Assembly (NCBI RefSeq): GCF_015163075.1
Contig: NZ_JADDXU010000007.1
Location: 62,001 to 126,000 of the forward strand
Direction of reading: 5' to 3'
Source of the DNA: Streptomyces justiciae
GTDB lineage: Bacteria > Actinomycetota > Actinomycetes > Streptomycetales > Streptomycetaceae
DNA: 64,000 nt
The notes under the pieces were generated by a model. It made no database searches. It was not told the origin of the DNA and saw only the letters and a program-made list of their open reading frames with translations. The position numbers and the translations under genes were made by a program. Positions 25,176 to 33,820 of the stretch are shown here, piece after piece. How positions within the stretch are numbered: the first letter of the stretch is position 1; each line of letters starts with the position of its first letter.

Positions 25176-25847
25176 ATGGCCTCGTCTTCGGACGCCACTT
25201 CGGCCGCCGACAACACACCAGAGAACGCGGAAAGCGGTTCCGCGCCGGAGCCGGTCAGACGCGGGCGGGTCCGCGCGCGCCGGGCCGCCGTGATGGCCGT
25301 GCCGGCCACGCTGGTCGCCGCCACGCTGGCGGTGCTGACCGCGGAGGGCGCGCTGGGCGTGCAGTTCGCGATCTCCGGCATGCCGTTCACGGTCACCGCG
25401 AAGGAGCTGAACGGCACCGGCTTCGAGCAGTTCGGCGGCCTCGACAACATGGCGGAGAACAGCCCGAACGCCGGTGACACCGGGGGCCAGGTGCTGGTGG
25501 TCACCTCCGCGATCAAGAACGCGACGCTGGACAGCCTCTGCCAGAGCGTCGACCTCGGTGGCACCAACCTGCTCATCAAGGCGGGCAGCGGGTCGCAGAA
25601 GGTGCAGGCGACCGACCTGACCACCGACTCCACCGAGCTGTCCGGTGACGCCGACTTCAAGAACATCGAGATCGGCAACGACGCCAGCACGCTCACCAAG
25701 GCCGGGGTCAAGGGCCCGATCGGGGTGTTCAGCCAGCAGTCGGACACGGTGCACATCGCCAACCTGCGGCAGACCAACTACGCGACGACGGCCGGTGTCT
25801 TCAAGCTTCCGGGCCTCAAGCTCAGCTTCAGCAGCTCGGGTTGCTGA
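25176..25847 (+). CDS. DUF6230 family membrane-anchored protein
   Basis: A 223-aa protein. Residues 1-35 are acidic then basic, ending RRGRVRARRAAVMA, followed by one hydrophobic segment (VPATLVAATLAVLTAEGALG) and an extracellular domain of about 165 residues. The text VQFAISGMPFTVTAKELNGTGFEQFG and the terminal LPGLKLSFSSSGC are typical of DUF6230, once mislabelled cholesterol esterase; no esterase triad is present. ATG 25176 follows GGGAG. It overlaps the DUF6114 gene by one base, and the two families regularly occur together in Streptomyces, suggesting a joint membrane complex of unknown role. Confidence 0.82.
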   Translation: MASSSDATSAADNTPENAESGSAPEPVRRGRVRARRAAVMAVPATLVAATLAVLTAEGALGVQFAISGMPFTVTAKELNGTGFEQFGGLDNMAENSPNAGDTGGQVLVVTSAIKNATLDSLCQSVDLGGTNLLIKAGSGSQKVQATDLTTDSTELSGDADFKNIEIGNDASTLTKAGVKGPIGVFSQQSDTVHIANLRQTNYATTAGVFKLPGLKLSFSSSGC

Positions 25848-26326
25848 TGTCGGACACGGACACCCCGCGTCGGGGAGTGCGGTCGGCCTTCCGCAAGTGG
25901 CGGGCCGACCGTCCGTTCTGGGGCGGGCTGCTGCTCGCCCTGGGCGGGGCGGAGATCCTGCTCACCGAGAAGGCGTCGCTGAAGGTCGTCCTGCACATCG
26001 GCATGCAGGGCCTGGCCGGCTATCTCCTGCCGGCGCTGATGCTGCTGCTGGGGCTGCTGATCCTGTTCAACCCCACCCAACGGCTCTTCTACTCGATCAC
26101 CGGCGTCCTGCTCGCCCTGGGCACCTGGCTCACCTCGAACCTCGGCGGCTTCTTCATCGGCCTCCTCCTCGGAGTCGTGGGCAGCTGCCTGACCTTCGGC
26201 TGGCTCCCGGACCAGGAACCCAGGATCAGCCGCAGAAAACGCCGCAAGGCAGCAAGAGCAGCGAAGACGACGGCGCCGATGGGCTCGCTGGGGGGTGTGG
26301 GGCCGAAGGCGGGGGAACCTGCTTGA
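25847..26326 (+). CDS. DUF6114 family integral membrane protein
   Basis: A 159-aa protein with four hydrophobic segments, roughly residues 22-40, 48-70, 77-95 and 100-120 (FWGGLLLALGGAEILLTEKA, YLLPALMLLLGLLILF, and GGFFIGLLLGVVGSCL among them). The tail is basic (RISRRKRRKAARAAK) and cytoplasmic. The start codon shares a base with the DUF6230 stop (TGATG), so translation is probably coupled. Function is unknown. The repeat array begins 36 bp after the stop. Confidence 0.82.
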   Translation: MSDTDTPRRGVRSAFRKWRADRPFWGGLLLALGGAEILLTEKASLKVVLHIGMQGLAGYLLPALMLLLGLLILFNPTQRLFYSITGVLLALGTWLTSNLGGFFIGLLLGVVGSCLTFGWLPDQEPRISRRKRRKAARAAKTTAPMGSLGGVGPKAGEPA

Positions 26327-26361
26327 GGCTTACGGGCGCGGGAAAGACGCCCGGATGACTC

Positions 26362-26895
26362 GCGGCGGGCGGAGCGGCAGGACTGCACTCGGGCGGGGCT
26401 GACACCGGCGGTTGCCCGCGGGCGGGGCTGGCATCGGCTGACTGCACGCGAAGCGGGGCAGACGCTGACCTGACGCCACACAAACAGGGCTGGCGCCAGC
26501 CTGACTGTCGGCGAAGCCCGGCGGGAACCCGCCTGACCCTGTAGGGAGGAGGGCGGGAACCGGCCTGATCCCGCGCGGAGAGCGGCTGCAACCTCCTGCC
26601 GCCGAGGGGGTGGACGGCAAGCCCCCTGCCCCCGCGGAGAGCGGCAAGAGGTCTTGCCGCAGAGTGGAGCACGGTCAGCCCGCCCGCCCCGCCCGGAGAG
26701 CGGAGCGAACCCGTCTGCCCCCACACGGAGGAGGGCAAGCTCGCCTGCCCCCGCCGGAGAGCGGAACCCCCTGCCGCCATGCGGAGGCCGGTCAGCCCGC
26801 CCGCGCGGAGAGCGAAGCGAACCCTTCCGCCCCCGTGGAAAACGGTAAGACCCGGCCTGTCCCCAGCCCGGAGGCCCGCAAGCCCCCGCCGGCTC
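26362..26895. repeat. Array of about 18 diverged ~30-bp repeats
   Basis: Units start with CGGAGAGCGG or a variant (clear copies at 26576, 26635, 26694, 26755 and 26806, spaced 59, 59, 61 and 51 bp) with a related half-unit in between (for example 26726, 26782), giving monomers of 24-34 bp. The typical ending is CCTGCCCCCG. Earlier units (26362-26575) are more diverged, with GGCGGGAACCCGCC-type hairpins. Unit 26635 contains a perfect 9-bp inverted repeat, GCGGCAAGA/TCTTGCCGC. Unit lengths are not multiples of three, which argues against coding. It fills most of the gap between the DUF6114 and P450 genes. Confidence 0.7.
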
Positions 26896-26942
26896 ACTGA
26901 CGCTGATCGGTGGATGGAGCCAGGCGTAAGCCGAGGAGCGGC

Positions 26943-26977
26943 GGGGGTAGGTATTCCCGCCCGCTCTCCCTACCCCC
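26943..26977. terminator. Possible hairpin downstream of the repeat array
   Basis: GGGGGTAGG at 26943-26951 pairs perfectly with CCTACCCCC at 26969-26977 across a 17-nt loop. There is no T-tract, so termination is uncertain; it could also be the last, differently built element of the array. The bases from here to 27164 show only GC-rich sequence and the leader of the P450 gene. Confidence 0.4.
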
Positions 26978-27164
26978 CACCCTTTACGCCCTCACCACCC
27001 CATTCCGGCCAGACCCCCCACGCGCCCTCGCGCGCCCCGCTCCCCGCCCCCTAGCGTGACCGTGGCGCACCGCCGCTCGGGGTAGGTCGTGTGGTCGTGT
27101 CGTGCTGGCCGGGCGCCCCCGAACAGGCGGGGGGACCGGGAGCTCACGGGACAGGGGGAGTTCG

Positions 27165-28406
27165 ATGGAGTTCAAGGATCCCGTCGTCATCGATGCGAGC
27201 GGGCGGGACATCCATGGTGAAGCCGCGCGGATCAGGGAGCGTGGTCCCGTCGCGCCCGTCGAGTTGCCGCACGGCGTGCCCGCCTGGGCCGTCAGCAGCC
27301 CCGCGCTGCTGCGGCGGCTGCTCGCCGATCCGCGGGTGTCGAAGGACGCGCGGCAGCACTGGCCGCGCTGGATCGACGGCGAGGTCTCCCCGGACTGGCC
27401 GCTGTTCACCTGGGTCGCCGTGCAGAACATGTTCACGGCGTACGGCCCCGACCACAAACGCCTGCGCAACCTCGTCGCGAAGGCGTTCACCGCACGCCGT
27501 ACCGCCGCTCTCCGCCCCCGCGTCGAAGCCATCACCGACGGGTTGCTCGACCGTGTGACCGAGGCCGGCGGGGACCGTCAAGTCGTCGATCTGCGCGAGG
27601 AGTTCTGCTATCCGCTGCCCATCCAGGTCATCGGGGAGCTGCTAGGGCTCCCGGAGGAGCAGGGGCCGGAGCTACGCGCCGTCGTGGACGGCGTCTTCCA
27701 CACCTCGGCCGACGCCGCCGAAGTGGCCGACATCTACGCCCGCTTCTACGCCGCCATGCATCAACTCGTCGAGACCAAGCGGGCGTTGCCCGGCGACGAC
27801 CTCACCTCCGCGCTGATCGCGACCCATGACGACGACGGCGCCCACCTCAGCGAGCAGGAGCTGCTCGACACCCTCGTGCTCATGGTCAGCGCCGGTCACG
27901 AGACCACGGTGAACCTGCTCGACAACGCGGTCCACGCCCTGCTCACCCACCCCGGCCAGCTCGCGCTGGTCCGCGCCGGGCAGGCCTCCTGGGACGACGT
28001 GATCGAGGAGACCCTGCGCGCCGAGGCAGCGGTGGCGAGCCTGCCGCTGCGGTACGCCGTGACGGACCTGGACCTGGCCGAGCTGGGCGGCCCCGAGGGC
28101 GCCGTGATCCGTGCGGGCGAGGCGATCCTCGCCGCGTACGCCGCCGCCGGACGCGACCCGGGGCACCACGGCGAGGACGCGGACGTCTTCGACGTCACCC
28201 GGGCCGACAAGGACCACCTGGCCTTCGGGTACGGCGTCCATCACTGCCTGGGCGCCCCGCTCGGCCGCCTGGAGGCGCGCGTCGCGCTGCCCGCGCTGTT
28301 CGCCCGCTTCCCGGGGCTCGCGCTCGCCGTGGCGCCGGGGGAGCTGGAGCCGGTGGACTCGTTCATCTCCCACGGCCACCGGTCACTGCCGGTGCGCCTC
28401 GGCTGA
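27165..28406 (+). CDS. Cytochrome P450 (CYP107-like)
   Basis: A 413-aa class I bacterial P450. I-helix MVSAGHETTVNLLDNAVHAL, ExxR within EETLRAEAA, and heme loop FGYGVHHCLGAPLGRLEAR with the thiolate Cys at about residue 361. The opening VVIDASGRDIHGEAARIRER and the WPRWIDGEVSPDWPLFTW insertion resemble CYP107-type enzymes of Streptomyces, many of which tailor macrolides or other metabolites. No biosynthetic cluster surrounds it, and no ferredoxin gene is adjacent. ATG 27165 follows GGGGGAG six bases upstream. The stop is five bases from the convergent tatA stop. Confidence 0.88.
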   Translation: MEFKDPVVIDASGRDIHGEAARIRERGPVAPVELPHGVPAWAVSSPALLRRLLADPRVSKDARQHWPRWIDGEVSPDWPLFTWVAVQNMFTAYGPDHKRLRNLVAKAFTARRTAALRPRVEAITDGLLDRVTEAGGDRQVVDLREEFCYPLPIQVIGELLGLPEEQGPELRAVVDGVFHTSADAAEVADIYARFYAAMHQLVETKRALPGDDLTSALIATHDDDGAHLSEQELLDTLVLMVSAGHETTVNLLDNAVHALLTHPGQLALVRAGQASWDDVIEETLRAEAAVASLPLRYAVTDLDLAELGGPEGAVIRAGEAILAAYAAAGRDPGHHGEDADVFDVTRADKDHLAFGYGVHHCLGAPLGRLEARVALPALFARFPGLALAVAPGELEPVDSFISHGHRSLPVRLG

Positions 28407-28411
28407 CGTAC

Positions 28412-28630
28412 TCACTGCGACTGCGCGGCGGCGGACGTCTCCACGGGCGCCACCGGCGTAGTGGTCGCCGTCGCGGACTCGTCCTTCATCGCCTGCGCCT
28501 CGCTCTTGAGGATGCGCATGGACCTGCCGAGCGCCCGCGCGGTGTCGGGCAGCTTCTTCGAGCCGAACAGCACGATCACGACGATCGCCACTATCAGCAG
28601 GTGCCAGGGTTCCAGTCCGTTACGCAGCAC
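28412..28630 (-). CDS. tatA: Twin-arginine translocase subunit TatA
   Basis: A 72-aa protein: one N-terminal membrane helix (WHLLIVAIVVIVLFG), the conserved FGSKKLPDTARALGRS hinge and amphipathic helix, then a Thr/Ala/Pro-rich tail. This is the standard TatA plan. TatA oligomers form the passage for folded Tat substrates; the GH43 protein and perhaps the EEP enzyme here are candidate clients. No tatB or tatC is adjacent, so it is a lone copy and may be a second TatA in the genome. Confidence 0.92.
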   Translation of the reverse strand: MLRNGLEPWHLLIVAIVVIVLFGSKKLPDTARALGRSMRILKSEAQAMKDESATATTTPVAPVETSAAAQSQ

Positions 28631-28788
28631 GGCCGCGCCCTTTCTCTAGCCCGAGTTCTCAACTCGCTCTTACGTCGGTCGCGCACACTTGCGGCGGCCG
28701 CCGCCCGTCGGCTGACGGTTGCTGTCGTGCGCAACTGTACAACCGGGGCTTAGGCGACAAATCCCAGCAATTTGCAAAAAGGGCGCGG

Positions 28789-30300
28789 ATGACGATCACC
28801 AGTGCAGGGAGGCCGGCACCCCAGCGGCACCGGCAGGAGCGACCCGGCGGGCGTCGCCGGGCGGGCCGCCGCCAGGGCCGCCGCCGAGGTCGCCGGATAC
28901 GCGTCGCGCTCGTCGTCTGCCTCTCGCTGCTGGTCCTCGCGACCGCCGGCGCGGGCTGGCTCTATCTGAAGCTGGACGGGAACATCAGCACCTTCGACTC
29001 GGGCGGCGTCTCCGACGACCGGCCCCGAGCCGGCTCCTCCAAGGGTGAGAACGTCCTGCTCATCGGCTCCGACGCGCGCACCGACGGCAACGCGGCGCTC
29101 GGCGGCGGGAACAAGGACGACATAGGGCGCTCCGACACCACGCTCCTGCTGCACGTCTACGCCGACCACCGGCACGCGCTCGCGGTCTCCATCCCCCGCG
29201 ACACCCTGGTCACGATCCCGCCCTGCGAGCTGCCCGACGGCAGCTGGACGAAGACGCGGACCGACACGATGTTCAACGAGGCCTACTCGGTGGGCGAGAC
29301 CGCCAAGGGCAACCCGGCCTGCACCCAGAACACCGTCGAGCACCTCACCGGACTGCGTGTGGACCACACGGTCGTCGTCGACTTCAAGGGTTTCGCCCGG
29401 CTGACGGAGGTGGTGGGCGGGGTGAAGGTGTGCCTGCCGCAGGACGTCTACCAGAAGGATCTCAATCCGCACCGGACCACGCCGGGCAAGCTGCTTTTCA
29501 AGAAGGGCGTGCAGACCGTCTCCGGGCAGAAGGCGCTGGACTACGTCCGCATCCGGCACGGCATCGGCGACGGCTCCGACATCGGCCGCATCAAGCGCCA
29601 ACAGGCGTTCGTGGCAAGCCTGTTGAAGGAAGTGAAGAGCAACGGGCTCACCCCGACCCACCTGTTGCCGCTCGCCGACGCCGCGACGAAGTCCCTCACC
29701 GTCGACACCGGCCTCGGCTCCGCCGACAAGCTCATCTCCTTCGCGATGTCCCTGAAGGACGTCGACCTGCACAACACCAAGTTCGTCACCCTCCCTTGGC
29801 GGTACGACGGTTCGCGCGTCGCGATCGTCGAACCGGACGCCGACGCCTTGTGGGCGGCCCTGAAGTCCGACCGCACGATCGACGGCAAGAACGCCACGGG
29901 GAAGCAGAAGACGCCGGCGGCCTCCGCCACCCCCGTGTCCGGTGCCGGCATCGATGTCGGCGTCTACAACGGCACCACGGTCACCGGCCTCGCCGCCCGC
30001 GCCGCCGCCGCGCTCACCTCCGACGGCTTCACCGTCACCGGCACGGCGACCGCGACGAGCCAGGACCACCCCACCACCCTCGTCGAGTACGGCCCCGGCG
30101 AAGAGTCCCAGGCCCGCACGGTCGCCGCGGCCTTCCCGGGCGCCACCCTGGAGTCCGTCACGGGCGCCGGCATCAGCGTCGTACTCGGCCAGTCGTACGC
30201 GACCACACCCACCGCGTCCCCGACGGCCGTGCCCAGCGCGGTCGCGGACGGCGCCCGGTCGGCGGACGACAACCCCTGCTCGAACCTGTCGTACGGCTGA
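28789..30300 (+). CDS. LytR-CpsA-Psr (LCP) family protein with LytR_C domain
   Basis: A 503-aa membrane protein. A very basic cytoplasmic tail (1-37) is followed by one helix (VALVVCLSLLVLATAGAGWL). The LCP domain spans about 80-300 with ENVLLIGSDART, DTTLLLHV, VSIPRDTLVTIP and ALDYVRIRHG...DIGRIKRQQ, which hold the Arg and Asp residues that bind the lipid pyrophosphate. A LytR_C domain (GIDVGVYNGTTVTGLAARAA) lies at about 385-475. LCP enzymes transfer glycopolymers from undecaprenyl carriers to peptidoglycan. The start is preceded only by a weak AAAGGG. It is divergent from tatA. Confidence 0.9.
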   Translation: MTITSAGRPAPQRHRQERPGGRRRAGRRQGRRRGRRIRVALVVCLSLLVLATAGAGWLYLKLDGNISTFDSGGVSDDRPRAGSSKGENVLLIGSDARTDGNAALGGGNKDDIGRSDTTLLLHVYADHRHALAVSIPRDTLVTIPPCELPDGSWTKTRTDTMFNEAYSVGETAKGNPACTQNTVEHLTGLRVDHTVVVDFKGFARLTEVVGGVKVCLPQDVYQKDLNPHRTTPGKLLFKKGVQTVSGQKALDYVRIRHGIGDGSDIGRIKRQQAFVASLLKEVKSNGLTPTHLLPLADAATKSLTVDTGLGSADKLISFAMSLKDVDLHNTKFVTLPWRYDGSRVAIVEPDADALWAALKSDRTIDGKNATGKQKTPAASATPVSGAGIDVGVYNGTTVTGLAARAAAALTSDGFTVTGTATATSQDHPTTLVEYGPGEESQARTVAAAFPGATLESVTGAGISVVLGQSYATTPTASPTAVPSAVADGARSADDNPCSNLSYG

Positions 30301-30495
30301 GACCGCCCCCGCTCGCCGTCGACCATCACGATGCGGCACCGAGAAGTCACTACAAGCGGCTGATCACTTGACTACCGGCGGTCACACACGGTTGGCTCCG
30401 GACCAGTGAAAGTTCAACAGGTCGGCGCACACCCGCGTTTCGGCCTCGCTTTCGCGTTCCACCTGCTCGGCCGCACAGTGAGGTGCCGCACCCTC

Positions 30496-31521
30496 ATGAT
30501 CACCACTCCCCCACCTCAGGCATCCTCCGGATCCGGCGCGTCCGTGCGTCTCGCCGTCGCGACCGCCGCCGCCCTCCTGCTGCTCGCCGGATGTTCCGCT
30601 TCGGGTTCCGCTTCCGGTTCCGGTTCCGCCGACGCGCGGCTCGGATCGGGGGCCGAAGGGGCGATGAAGGTAGTGCTGGTCACCCACGGCGGTGAGGGGG
30701 ACGCCTTCTGGGAGCTGGTGCGCAAGGGGGCGGAGGCGGCGGCCGCGAAGGACGGGGTCGAGCTGACGTACGTGAGCGACTCCGACCCGGCCCGGCAGGC
30801 CCAGTTGGTGCGGGACGCGATCGGGGAGCGGGTGGACGGCATCGCGGTGACGCTGGCCAAGCCGAACGCGATGAAGGCCCCGGTCGCCGAGGCGCGGGCG
30901 GCGGGCATACCCGTCGTCGGGCTCAACTCCGGTATCGACGCCTGGAAGTCGCAGGGGCTGTTGCAGTACTTCGGTCAGGACGAGAGCGTCGCGGGCGCCG
31001 CCGTCGGGGACAAGCTCGACGCGCTGAAGGCCAAGCACGCGCTGTGCGTCATCCACGAGCGGGGCAATGTCGCGCTGGAGGCGCGCTGCGCCGGGGTGAA
31101 GAAGACGTTCGGCGGCGAGACCGAGAACCTCTATGTGGAGGGCACCGACGCCAAGGCCGTGGACGCCGTCCTCACCGCCCGGCTGCGGCAGGACCCCGGC
31201 ATCGACGAAGTCGTCACGATGGGCGCGCAGTTCGCGCTGGACGCGGTCGACTCGGTGAAGGCGGCGGGCAGCAGAGCCCGGGTCGCCACCTTCGACCTCA
31301 ACAAGGACCTGGCCCGGGCCGTGCAGAACGGGTCCGTGCAGTTCGCGGTGGACCAACAGCCGTATCTCCAGGGCTATCTCGCGGTCGACTCGCTGTGGCT
31401 GTACCGCACCAACGGCAACGTCAGCGGCGGCGGGGTGGAACCCGTGCTGACCGGTCCCGCGTTCGTGACCCGGAGCAATGTCGCCGCCGTGGCGAAGTTC
31501 GCCGCCGCCGGAACCCGCTGA
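30496..31521 (+). CDS. Solute-binding lipoprotein (periplasmic-binding-protein type I)
   Basis: A 341-aa lipoprotein: hydrophobic helix AVATAAALLLLAGC with lipobox LAGC (Cys about residue 31), Ser/Gly linker, then a sugar-binding type I fold (VVLVTHGGEGDAFWELVRKG, DGIAVTLAKPNAM, GIPVVGLNSGID, VATFDLNKDLARAVQNG, FAVDQQPYLQGY). This resembles RbsB/YtfQ-like proteins. No ABC permease or ATPase is next to it. Instead, cvnA of conservon 1 starts 64 bp downstream on the same strand, so it may present a ligand to that sensor. The start at ATG 30496 gives a normal signal peptide; a longer frame to 30406 does not. Confidence 0.82.
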   Translation: MITTPPPQASSGSGASVRLAVATAAALLLLAGCSASGSASGSGSADARLGSGAEGAMKVVLVTHGGEGDAFWELVRKGAEAAAAKDGVELTYVSDSDPARQAQLVRDAIGERVDGIAVTLAKPNAMKAPVAEARAAGIPVVGLNSGIDAWKSQGLLQYFGQDESVAGAAVGDKLDALKAKHALCVIHERGNVALEARCAGVKKTFGGETENLYVEGTDAKAVDAVLTARLRQDPGIDEVVTMGAQFALDAVDSVKAAGSRARVATFDLNKDLARAVQNGSVQFAVDQQPYLQGYLAVDSLWLYRTNGNVSGGGVEPVLTGPAFVTRSNVAAVAKFAAAGTR

Positions 31522-31585
31522 ACGCACCCCTTTCTCCGCTCGAACTCCCCACCTCCCCCTCCCCGTTGATCGTCCAAGGAAGACC

Positions 31586-33820
31586 ATGTCTGACCGGACA
31601 GGCCCCCGGCGCCGGCGCCGTCTCGGCTCCATACGGCTCTCCCTGATCCTGCTGGCGCTGGTGCCCAGCGTCACCCTCGCCGCCATGTGGGGTGTGACGA
31701 CGACCCAGATGTTCTCCGAGGGCCTCAGGCTGCGCTCGCAGACGGAGCTGAGCCGGTCCACGGGCGCCATGGGCACCGAGGCCACGCTCGCGCTCCAGGG
31801 TGAACGCGCCCAGTCCGCCGCCTGGTTGGCCAGGGTGCCCGGCTCCCGGGCGGCCCTGGACCGGCAGCGCGCCGAGACGGACAAGGCGGTCGCCAAGCTC
31901 GTCGCCCGCTCCGAGGAGATCCAGCGGGCACCCGACCGGGTCGCGGAACGACTGTACTCGGTGGTCGCCTCGCTGGGCAGCCTGGAGTACTACCGCGACC
32001 AGGTGGACGACCCCGCCGACATCCCCGCCGAACAGGTCCTGGACCAGTACACGTCGATCGTCGACGGCCAGATCCACGCCTTCCAGGAGCTCTCCCAGGT
32101 CGACGACGGCGACCTCACCTCACAGGCGGGGCCGCTCGTCGCCCTGGAGCACGCGGCGGAGCTGACCTCGCAGGAGGACGCCCAGCTGACGCTCGCCTGG
32201 CCGAACGGCCATCTGGACGAGAAGGCCTGGACGCAGTTCGTCCAGCTGGTCAACACCCGCCGCTGGCTGGTCCAGGACCAGATCGTGCCCGCGCTGACCG
32301 GTGAGGCGAAGGCGGAGACCGAGCGCATCCTCGGGAGCAAGGAGTGGCAGACCCTGCTGTCCGTCGAGGACCAGGTGCTCGCCGCCCGCCCGGCCGGCGC
32401 CGACGGCCGGGTCGCGCTGCCCGACGCGCAGAAACGCTGGACGGCGGCGCTGGACACGGTGTCCGCCCGCTACTCGGTCCTCATCCAGCAGCAGACCTCG
32501 GGGCTGCTCACGCGCAGCGCCGACAAGGCCGACGACCTGCTGCTGACGGCCGCCTCGCTCAGTGCCGGCGGGCTGGTCGCGCTGCTGCTGTGCGTCGGCA
32601 TGTCCTGGCGGATCACCCGCTCCCTGTCCCGTCGGCTGCGCGGCCTCAGGGTCGCCACCCTGAGCCTCGCCCAGGAGCGGCTGCCCGACGTGGTGGCCCG
32701 CCTCGACCGGGGCGAGAAGGTCGACGTGGACCGGGCCGCACCGGAACTGGACTACGGCTCCGACGAACTCGGCGCGGTGGCAAGGGCGTTCAACACCGCG
32801 CAGCGTACGGCCGTGGAGACCGCCGTCGAACTCGCCGACACCCGGCGGGGTTTCCAGAAGGTCATCCTCGGCATCGCCCGGCAGAGCCAGAACCTGGTCA
32901 ACCTCCAGCTCAGCCGCCTCGACACCCTCGAACGCCGGCACCAGGACCCCGACGTCCTCGCGGGCCTGTACGAACTCGACTCCACGGCGAGCCAGTTGCG
33001 GCGGTACGAGGAGAACCTCGTCATCATCAGCGGCGGGCAGCCCCGGCGCAGCTGGACCGAGCCCGTGGCGGTCGTCGACATCCTGCGCAGCGCGGTCGGT
33101 GAGGTCGCCGAGTACCAGCGGGTGGAGGTGCACACCGACGAGGAACTGTCGCTGGCGCCGCCCGCCGTGGCCGACGTGATCCATCTGCTGGCCGAACTCA
33201 TAGAGAACGCCACGCTGTACTCCCCGGCGCCCAGCCCTGTCGGGGTGCGGGCGACGGTCGTCGCCAAGGGCCTGGCCGTCGAGATCGAGGACCGCGGCCT
33301 CGGCATGTCGGAGGAGGACTACGCCTCGTTCAACGCCCAGTTGGCCGAGGCGCCCAAGTTCGACGTGGTGGCCCTGGCCGACGACCTGCGGCTCGGCATG
33401 TTCGTCGTCGCCCAGCTCGCCGACCGGCACGGCATCGCGGTGACGCTGCGCTCGTCGCCGTACGGCGGGACGACAGCGATCGTGCTGATCCCGCACGAGG
33501 TGCTGGTGCGGGAGGAGGACGGCGGTGCCCCGGCGGAGAAGCCCGCCCGTGAACCGGAGACCTCCGAACGGCCCGAACCCGCCGCAGCCGTCGCACCCGT
33601 CGCCTCCGCCGCCCCCTCTCCCCTCCCCCGGCGCGTCCCCCAGACCAGTCTGGCCGTGGAGCTCCGCGAGGAGGCGCCGGTCGTCGCCGACGACGACCCC
33701 GACGGCTTCACCGCGGAGCATGCCGCCTCCTCGCTCGCCGGGTTCCAGCGCGGCACGCTCCAGGCCCGGGACGCGGCCGAACCCGCCGTGCCCACCACTC
33801 CCCACGCCGACCGCTCATGA
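31586..33820 (+). CDS. cvnA: Conservon sensor kinase-like protein CvnA (conservon 1)
   Basis: A 744-aa membrane protein. Two helices (near 15-40 and 330-355) bracket an extracellular nitrate/nitrite-sensing-like helical domain; a HAMP-like region and a degenerate kinase core follow. N-box text ELIENATLYSP and the DRGLGMSEEDY box are present. In the motif that reads LDHxxxRxRR in most relatives, this protein has LDSTASQLRR, so the conserved His is Ser. The last ~170 residues are a Pro/Ala-rich tail. CvnA is thought to form a complex with CvnB, C and D at the membrane, resembling a G-protein-coupled receptor. Overlaps cvnB as ATGA. Confidence 0.9.
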   Translation: MSDRTGPRRRRRLGSIRLSLILLALVPSVTLAAMWGVTTTQMFSEGLRLRSQTELSRSTGAMGTEATLALQGERAQSAAWLARVPGSRAALDRQRAETDKAVAKLVARSEEIQRAPDRVAERLYSVVASLGSLEYYRDQVDDPADIPAEQVLDQYTSIVDGQIHAFQELSQVDDGDLTSQAGPLVALEHAAELTSQEDAQLTLAWPNGHLDEKAWTQFVQLVNTRRWLVQDQIVPALTGEAKAETERILGSKEWQTLLSVEDQVLAARPAGADGRVALPDAQKRWTAALDTVSARYSVLIQQQTSGLLTRSADKADDLLLTAASLSAGGLVALLLCVGMSWRITRSLSRRLRGLRVATLSLAQERLPDVVARLDRGEKVDVDRAAPELDYGSDELGAVARAFNTAQRTAVETAVELADTRRGFQKVILGIARQSQNLVNLQLSRLDTLERRHQDPDVLAGLYELDSTASQLRRYEENLVIISGGQPRRSWTEPVAVVDILRSAVGEVAEYQRVEVHTDEELSLAPPAVADVIHLLAELIENATLYSPAPSPVGVRATVVAKGLAVEIEDRGLGMSEEDYASFNAQLAEAPKFDVVALADDLRLGMFVVAQLADRHGIAVTLRSSPYGGTTAIVLIPHEVLVREEDGGAPAEKPAREPETSERPEPAAAVAPVASAAPSPLPRRVPQTSLAVELREEAPVVADDDPDGFTAEHAASSLAGFQRGTLQARDAAEPAVPTTPHADRS

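Noticed and set aside
26362..26895. CRISPR array
   Set aside because: Unit lengths vary from 24 to 34 bp, no constant repeat with unique spacers exists, and no cas gene is nearby.
26226..26897. 223-codon minus-strand frame across the repeat array
   Set aside because: It overlaps the end of the DUF6114 gene, has no ribosome binding site, and the repeat units are not multiples of three, so any peptide periodicity would not be kept.
27165..28406. P450 as the CvnE member of conservon 1
   Set aside because: It lies upstream of the conservon, separated by tatA, the LCP gene and the binding lipoprotein, whereas CvnE-type P450 genes follow cvnD.
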